Assembly: GCA_003415625.1 (NCBI GenBank)
Contig: PYIU01000003.1
Span: forward strand, 6,262,001 to 6,326,000
DNA length: 64,000 bases
DNA from: Aquanectria penicillioides
Taxonomy: Eukaryota > Ascomycota > Sordariomycetes > Hypocreales > Nectriaceae
Direction of reading: 5' to 3'
Both the position numbers and the translations under genes were made by a program. Position 1 is the first letter of the stretch, and each line of letters starts with the position of its first letter. Of this stretch, positions 57,798 to 64,000 are shown in pieces. Below the pieces are notes generated by a model, which did not search any database, was not told the origin of the DNA, and saw only the letters and a list, made by a program, of their open reading frames with translations.

Positions 57798-59679
57798 TTA
57801 CCACAGCTCCCAGACCTTAGCAGGGATAACTGTTCTCATTATTGTCCAGTGACCAGTAGCGCTCTTCTGGTGCAGCTTCGTCACCTTGGCAGTGCTGTTC
57901 TTCGCGAGAATGCCTTTAGACTCATCCTCAAGCCACATAGATTCGGGGACTTCGTGGTGCGGCTCGAGGAAGACGTGCCGCAATCGGCTCTTCAGGAAGT
58001 CACGCTCGACTGGTCGTCGGAACTTGATCTCCTCGGGTGACTTTTGACAGAAAATAACCATGTTGATGAAATCGCTTCCCCACTCTTTGACATTGGCCTC
58101 AACTCGAGGGTTTTCGCGGAACACGCGGCACGAGGGGAAAATCTGCTTGATTGTTCGGATAATAATCTTAGGGGTGGGAGAACCAAAGTCACCAGCATAG
58201 TTCTAGGAAGGTGAGTGTTAGCCCCACTCTAGAAGTTGACCCGGATTCAGTTTTATGGATTGACTTACAATGGCGATGACACCGTCGTCCTTGAGCAAAG
58301 CGTTCAGACCCTGAAGAAACTCCAACGTAAAGAGGTCAACTGGCTCTGCGCCGCCGGTGAAGACATCGTGAACGATATAGTCAAACTTGGTTGTCGACTC
58401 ATTTACGAGCTTGGCCGTGTAGCTGACAGCATCTGCAATGACAGGCGGGTTATTCTCCCGAAGGTCAAAGTACTTTGACGCAAACTGGTGCACCACGGGG
58501 TCAATTTCGACAACTGTTGTGTTAATACCATGAGTCACGAAAGCGGATGGGGTAGTGCCGATTCCAAGACCACTGCGGAAACATGTTAGCAATTCACGCG
58601 GGCTAGGGATCTAGGACATAGACCACTCACACAACCAAGGCATTGGCTTCATCGTCGGAAATTGGTACCTCTCGCTCAATGAGTCGCACAGCCTCGAGCA
58701 TGACGAAAACGCCGTAAATGGGCTCGGAGATGATAGGCCCCTTGTATCGCACCCACTCACCACCGAGCAGACTGTGGTCGCAACGTAGAGCCCTGACGCC
58801 CTTGTCAAAATCTTCGATGACGGAGACGTATCCAGTAAGAGACTCTTGACGATCCAACAAGGTCCAGTTCTCCGCCTTCAATGTGGCGTTGAGCGCATCC
58901 GTAGCCATAGGAGTCATGACATGGGTGTTGAACACGGAAGTGTGCAGCAGAGCTGGGACAGCCAGCAGAAGATATTTAGACGGAGTGAAGACAGCGTACA
59001 CTGCTGCTAGGAGGACTTGGAAACCAACACGGGTCAGAACAAATGTTTGTCCAATACCCTTCTGAAGCTGTGCCTCAGCAACACGCTCCGCCCACCTGAA
59101 GAACCCCCATGATCCGATTCCAGGCGCCGCCTCGGCCACGAACTTTGGCAGCGAGCTCAGATCCGCACCCTCGAGATAATCCGCCACGCACGCCGCCGAC
59201 ACAACGGCCAGTGGGAACAGCGTCAGCATCTCAATGGTCAAGGGACCCCACCAATAACCCAGCTGCGTGCTGAACTGGCTCAGGAAGAACTGGACCACGG
59301 GGAAGTGCACCGCGAAGAGCGGCAACAGCAGCTCCACAGAGAATGGCAGCACATTTCTTAAGAACAAGTTGCCCGCCCACCCGACAAAGCAGCCGGCCAT
59401 GAGGACAGGAGCGTGCGGGATGCTGGCGGGGATGGATCCAAAGACGGGCGAGAGGGCGAGCTGGGAGGCGTGAGAGGCAGCGCCGAGGAGGCCGAGCACC
59501 AGAGCCGTCTTGCAGTAGATGGACGCTTGTCCTAGAGCGCTCTTGTTCCAGCTGTCATCCTTTGCCTTAGAGGCGAGGTCCTTGAGCTCCTTCTCGAAGC
59601 GTTGGGGCGTGGCGTTGTTCGACGCATCGGTCGCCTTGGGCGAAGCCGCCGAAGTGGCTGTCTTCCTCTTCGACGCCAT
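57798..59679 (-). CDS. Membrane-anchored spermidine-synthase-like protein, three exons
   Basis: Exons (minus strand): 58631-59679, 58269-58572 and 57798-58202, about 585 aa with phase kept. The N-terminal ~240 residues hold several hydrophobic segments (SIYCKTALVLGLLGAASHA; VELLLPLFAVHFPVVQFFL; IEMLTLFPLAVVSAACVADY; VLLAAVYAVF) and are probably a membrane domain. The rest resembles the spermidine/spermine synthase fold: a SAM-type loop GLGIGTTPSAFVTHGI at about 351, an acidic ribose-binding residue in VVEIDPVV, and DYIVHDVFTGGAEPVDLFT where the catalytic Asp of aminopropyltransferases would sit. Fusions of a membrane domain with a spermidine-synthase-like domain are known, especially in bacteria. 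The family is established, but whether this protein makes polyamines is not; the loop differs from the usual VDSSDPVGP. Start at 59679 (MASKRKTATSAA) chosen by context. Confidence 0.85.
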
Positions 59680-62069
59680 TGTGACGGTCTCGGCTAGCAA
59701 GACGAGACGAATTGCGCGATTCAACAATGGCTATGTACAAGGCAGGAAAAGTAAAAGCAGAAGAAGACAAAAACTCAACGAAGAAGGAAGTTTTCAGATT
59801 GAAAATCGAAAGACGGCTTCAAATGACCCGCACCTGAAGCTCCGTTGATTTCGTCCGCGTTTCAGTGAGGGAGGAGGGATGTCGCATTTGACTACGAAGG
59901 TGCAACCAACACGTGGAACTCACGCCTCTTTGTTTTACCTTCCGCGTGCCAAGAAATAAAGGGCAACCGTGGCTGGAGCTGTGGCGAGTACGCGCCGAAA
60001 CTCCAATTCAAGGGCCCTGAAACAGCCCCGGCTCCTCTCGGAGGGTTCACATATGTCTCCTTATTTTCGCACCAATTACCAGGCTATGCTACCCTATTAA
60101 CCCTGACTTCAACCTCATTTTGCCAACATTCATGTCTGGTCCAGGCTCCGAGCGAACTAAAGAGGCATAGCTGGCTTGGCGAGTTAAATTCTTTTTCTCC
60201 GTGTGCAAACATGAGCCTATCTTGACTACTTTGTCCAGGGTCCTTTCTTTTGCGCCAACAGGCCTCCACGCGTCTGTCTCTGTAACCATTTAAGCTCATC
60301 TATCAAACTGGGTCCATCGAGTTGTGCATCTGCAAACACTATGTTCTTGACCTAGTCCGCGACAATTGAGTTGATCCTACTTGTCTGATTCGTGCACTCA
60401 GATCTACGCCATACCCCTCTTTCTCCAAGACAAGCCACTCCCCCAAACCCCAATTGACTAAACTGCACCCAAAAAAATCCCACGATCCCCTCACGTGGCA
60501 TCACTCACACCCCCTCCCTTCTGCCGCCCCTCCACACCGACATGTTCAATCCACGAACCGCACTCCAGCGGCCCATCCCGGGGGGCACACCACTGCTTCG
60601 TCCGCCTGAGGCCAGCTTCCCGAACAAGAATCTTCAGCATATTTCCTCCATTTCAGCGCCTCCTTCCCCGCCCACCTTCTTGTTTCCAGTCTCCGAACAT
60701 ACCCAGCTAAACACTCCCGGCGGGACGGAGGTACGGGACCGGGATCCTCACCCGGTCCGGCTTCGGCATTCGTTATGCGTCAGACGCCTTGAGGTTGGGC
60801 ATTGAGAGTAGTGAATACGGAACATAGTTTCCGGGACGATCTTGGAGACGTAGATTTGTAGTTTTCTAGCCTTTGTCGTAGACTTCCATAGTATAGCCTA
60901 TCGTTGGCGCCAAATTGCTAATATATCTAGATATGACCTTGTGGTTGGCAGGAATCCCGGCGTTCCGGATCGGCTATTACGGCCACGCTCTCATCCGGGG
61001 CCGACCCTATTCCAACTCTCGCGAACGCGTTTCCAAGCCTGTGTCATACATTGCAAGAGCCGCATTTCTTACAGCGTCATGCAGCACCACCTTTGCGGCT
61101 GTAGTTAATCCAGACAACCCTGCCGGAATGTCCGCCAACTAACAATCGTGCTGATTCTCTCTTCCCACCCCCAGTCGCTCATCAACCCAGAACTGTACAA
61201 CGTGCCAAGGATTCCCGCTTACCCGCGGCTCCCATCGCCTCAACCCACCATTTGCTTTGCATCCTCCAATCCAAGAATAAACATGGACTGCAAACCGTCC
61301 AGTTGGGTCAACAGGTGGGGGCCTCCACTCCTGGTGTGTGGTCTCGTGAGGGCGTGTGTGTGGGTGCGTGGGTGGGAGCGTGGGCGTCAACGGGAGAGAT
61401 GGGGTGGAGTTGGTGCACATCAAGCGGCTCTTCTTCGACGCACCCAACGAGCATGGTTGCATTTGTAAGGCTCCAAAATCAAACCCGTGGTTGGAATAAT
61501 TCTATGTGCCTGACATCAACGAGTGAATCCGGGTGCGTGGCCAGGCTCGGAGGTGTCACTGCTCAGTCGAGGTAGAAACTATCTGGCAGTGATACCATTT
61601 TCGTATCTTCGACGTAATCTCATAGCAATCTAATCATCATGATCGCATCCTGCGTAATCAAATTCCCAACTCATCCCAAATCCTGAATGTGCCTGCGATT
61701 CATCCAATTTTGTACCATTCCGTTTCCCACTCCCCCTTCAGTTGAAACTCGAAAATGTCTCGGGGCCATCCTTTCTACAGGGCACAACCGAGAAGGTATC
61801 AATCATTCCCCAAAACCCCCTCGAAACCGGCACAACACACAAGGACGAGTTCCCAAAAAAAAGATGACAACAAACATGTCCAAACAACTCCTCTGCCGTG
61901 CCATAACGCAATGCAGCAACATCGACAGAACGCCTTGAATAATGCATGCCGTAGCCATGTTTTTTCATTCCCAAAACATACCACATCTCAGGATAACGAC
62001 CACCTAGTGATCTTGTTGCCCCTATCGTCGCTCCAACTCGAGCCGAAAATTCCCCCTTGTTTATTTTGC
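59680..62069. other. Intergenic region with one possible short coding frame
   Basis: About 2.4 kb. Apart from the frame at 60542-60805 I see no coding signal. No tRNA or repeat was recognised. Confidence 0.4.
60542..60805 (+). CDS. Possible small hypothetical protein, 87 aa
   Basis: An ATG-initiated frame (MFNPRTALQRPIPGGTPLLR) with GC-rich third positions like neighbouring genes and a Pro/Ser-rich middle. No domain, signal peptide or membrane segment is visible, and no homologue is recognised. It could be a first exon or a chance frame. Confidence 0.28.
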   Translation: MFNPRTALQRPIPGGTPLLRPPEASFPNKNLQHISSISAPPSPPTFLFPVSEHTQLNTPGGTEVRDRDPHPVRLRHSLCVRRLEVGH

Positions 62070-63858
62070 TTAACCCATGTGGAAGCCTTCATCCTCCATA
62101 TCATCATCGCTGCTATCCTCCTCCCCGCTATGAGGTGTATGCATCTCACTGACATCGGCACTGCCCAGCGCGCTCAAGCTGTCGAGGATTCCACCACCGT
62201 TGAAGATGGGTGGTGCTGAGGCGGACAGCTCGGCGAGACTGCCGTTCCGGCTCATGGAAGGCTTTTCGGGAAGCTGTTTAAGCAAGCCCGTCGAAATATC
62301 AAGCATCGTCATGGCGAACTCGGTAAGGCCCGTACCTTCGCCCGGCTTCGAGCTCACTGAGAGGGTCCAGCGATACTCTCCCAATCGCCGTCGATACCAA
62401 TCGGCTTCCTCCCGCCCGGGCGAGGTAGCCCAGAGCAAGGATCCAAAAGTTCCAATGAGAGCAAAGTTAGTTTTGGATGCGAAATACCAAAATGCGCGGA
62501 GGTGAATGGGAGTTAGGCGGTTAACGAAGTCCATGGCAGAAATCAGACGAGCTTTGGCGGCGCTACGGCAGATGTGCTGGACATATGGATCAATGCCCGA
62601 TGCCGGTGAGGCCAATGATCTAATGATGCGTCGGTGTAGTGTGATTTCCGCCGCAAAGTAGGCCAGGTGCAGATATCCAATGCTCGACAACCGATTGGGA
62701 GTTGGGTTGGTGGTGGAGTATGATGAGTCTAACCGTAGCAGTTGAGGCAGACTGCCGTACCATTCCTTGAGTTTTAGCTGGATGGGCTTAGCTAGCGACA
62801 GAACAAGTTGTGTGCCCTGGGGACCAGCGTTTGAAACGGTTTGCATCGCCTGCAGAGTGTAAAAGGTATCGAGAATCTCGGATAAAATCTCCGACAGCTG
62901 AACCACCCGCATAAATAGCATCCGACCTCGCTCAATGTCCAGCTTTTCCTCCGGGTCGTTCTCATCCCACTCAACATCCGGAAAGTCGTTGGGAGTCAGC
63001 GTCTGGACACCCCAGTTTGTGGAGAAGATGTGCGATGGCCGTCCATGGACGAGGGCACCCCATTTGTCTTGCATGTACAGAGCCCATGCCAGCCGTTTTC
63101 TTAGGCCCTTCTCCCAGGGTGGTATCTTCCAATGCGAGCAATCGAGATGGAGTCCCAGCTCGTGTCCTAGTGCAACCAGTTGGGCGGTTGGGGCCCACTG
63201 ATCGCCTTCAGGCCTCTGAGACAGGAGCAGACCAGCTTGGATGGTGGAAAGCTTGGGCCTGAAACAGGCATCTTCAAGGGTTGTGCGGACCATGCTCTCG
63301 AGCTCCCTGACATTGGGGCGAGGGAGATGGCAGAGCTCATCACTCTGCTCCCACCAATTGATGGCGAGAATATAGACGGCAGCGAGGAGGGGCGGCGAAA
63401 ATTCTCGGTAGGATCGTTCGTACTTTTCTAAGAAGACATGCTTCTGAATGATGGGGAAGCCTGGGTGGACGACGCGGAAGTAGAGATCAATGAGCTTCCG
63501 ACCGTGGGGTGCTACTACGGACTCGACATGGTCGGCATCCTGGGTCACATGCTCGTGGCCTGGAGTGCTGTGGTCGGGAAGCATCAAGAAGGTATCGATA
63601 TCGCTGACCTTGCGGAGGGTGCCTCGGGCCAAGAGGCTCTCGTCGTGCGGATCGAAGGGGGAGAGGTTGATGAGGGAGGGCTCGAAGTCGGTGGTGGGAC
63701 CGATATACTGACTGTAACGGTCGTCCTGAAGTCCCAGCGTTCGCTTCAGCATGGTCGGACCGCCAACATTGGCCATCTCCTCTAGGAAGGAACTGCTAGC
63801 GGCGGTGCTGGAAAGGCTAGAGTTGTGGTTTCGTCGCCTGGATGCGAGACCCGGGGAA
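62070..63858 (-). CDS. TamA/DAL81-like fungal transcription factor, 3' part; 5' end outside the window
   Basis: About 595 residues of the fungal-specific transcription factor domain (the middle domain of Zn2Cys6 regulators) and an acidic C-terminus. Recognisable pieces are LIDLYFRVVHPGFPIIQKHV, YREFSPPLLAAVYILAINWW, LSTIQAGLLLSQRPEG, ALGHELGLHLDCSHWKIPPW, RLAWALYMQDKWGALVHGRP and DFPDVEWDENDPEEKL. The early block YIGPTTDFEPSLINL with LRKVSDIDTFLMLP resembles TamA/DAL81, co-regulators of nitrogen-catabolite genes. An acceptor-like GAATAG ends at 63859, so the coding exon probably starts at 63858 in phase 2 and continues upstream beyond 64000. The zinc cluster would lie outside the window. The tail (HSGEEDSSDDDMEDEGFHMG) is strongly acidic, like an activation region. 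Family confident, TamA assignment moderate. Confidence 0.85.
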
Positions 63859-64000
63859 CTATTCGAGACCAATCATAAGTCAGAGGCGAGGCTTGGAGGC
63901 AAGGGAACATGCATGGTAAGGTTTCTGAGTGAGACGGAGATTTTCAGGCGCACATCAGGGGGATTGGGAGAGGGAAGCGCGGGAGAGAGAGTTGGAAGCG

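Overview
The window is chromosomal DNA from a filamentous ascomycete, most likely a Sordariomycete (Hypocreales is my best guess, inferred from gene content and not tested). The evidence is short introns with GTAAGT/GTATGT donors and CTAAC/CTGAC branch sites, GC-rich third codon positions, a beta-tubulin gene with tiny first exons, and a set of conserved Pezizomycotina genes separated by kilobases of non-coding DNA. I find no transposase, reverse transcriptase, CRISPR array, rRNA, convincing tRNA or secondary-metabolite cluster.

Layout. 1-5.4 kb: no supportable gene. 5.7-7.3 kb (+): KAR5/Tht1-type nuclear fusion protein. 7.9-10.4 kb (-): RAP1 telomere protein. 11.0-12.4 kb (+): SWF1-type DHHC palmitoyltransferase. 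12.7-13.9 kb (-): AHA1 Hsp90 co-chaperone. 17.8-21.4 kb (+): large proline-rich/coiled-coil protein of unknown function. 22.1-22.4 kb (-): FMC1, an ATP synthase assembly factor. 23.1-24.3 kb (+): HAL2/MET22 bisphosphate nucleotidase. 24.6-25.6 kb (-): mitochondrial ribosomal protein uL6m. 26.1-27.8 kb (-): beta-tubulin. 29.3-31.6 kb (-): GCN20 ABC-F ATPase. 31.6-39.6 kb: about 8 kb without a supportable gene. 39.6-43.3 kb (+): large disordered protein with an acidic WDDDF motif. 46.1-53.6 kb (-): a 2,400-residue protein with seven predicted membrane spans and a giant disordered tail carrying about 19 Leu/Met-Trp motifs. 56.8-57.6 kb (+): PNPOx-like flavin-binding split-barrel protein. 57.8-59.7 kb (-): membrane-anchored spermidine-synthase-like protein. 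62.1-63.9 kb (-): C-terminal part of a TamA/DAL81-like transcription factor that runs off the window.

The genes do not form one pathway; this is a mosaic of housekeeping genes (telomere, nuclear fusion, palmitoylation, chaperone, mitochondrial translation and ATP synthase assembly, sulfur/PAP metabolism, tubulin, translation control) and several poorly understood proteins. Most neighbours are convergent or divergent pairs.

The best candidates for something undescribed are the 7TM protein with the Trp-motif tail, the beta-tubulin with Tyr at codon 167 and Ser at 165 (both are benzimidazole-resistance positions), the in-frame stop in an apparent signal-peptide exon ahead of KAR5, and a likely long/short isoform pair of HAL2 with a mitochondrial-like leader. 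Exon boundaries were read by eye from splice consensus and reading phase; there is no transcript evidence.
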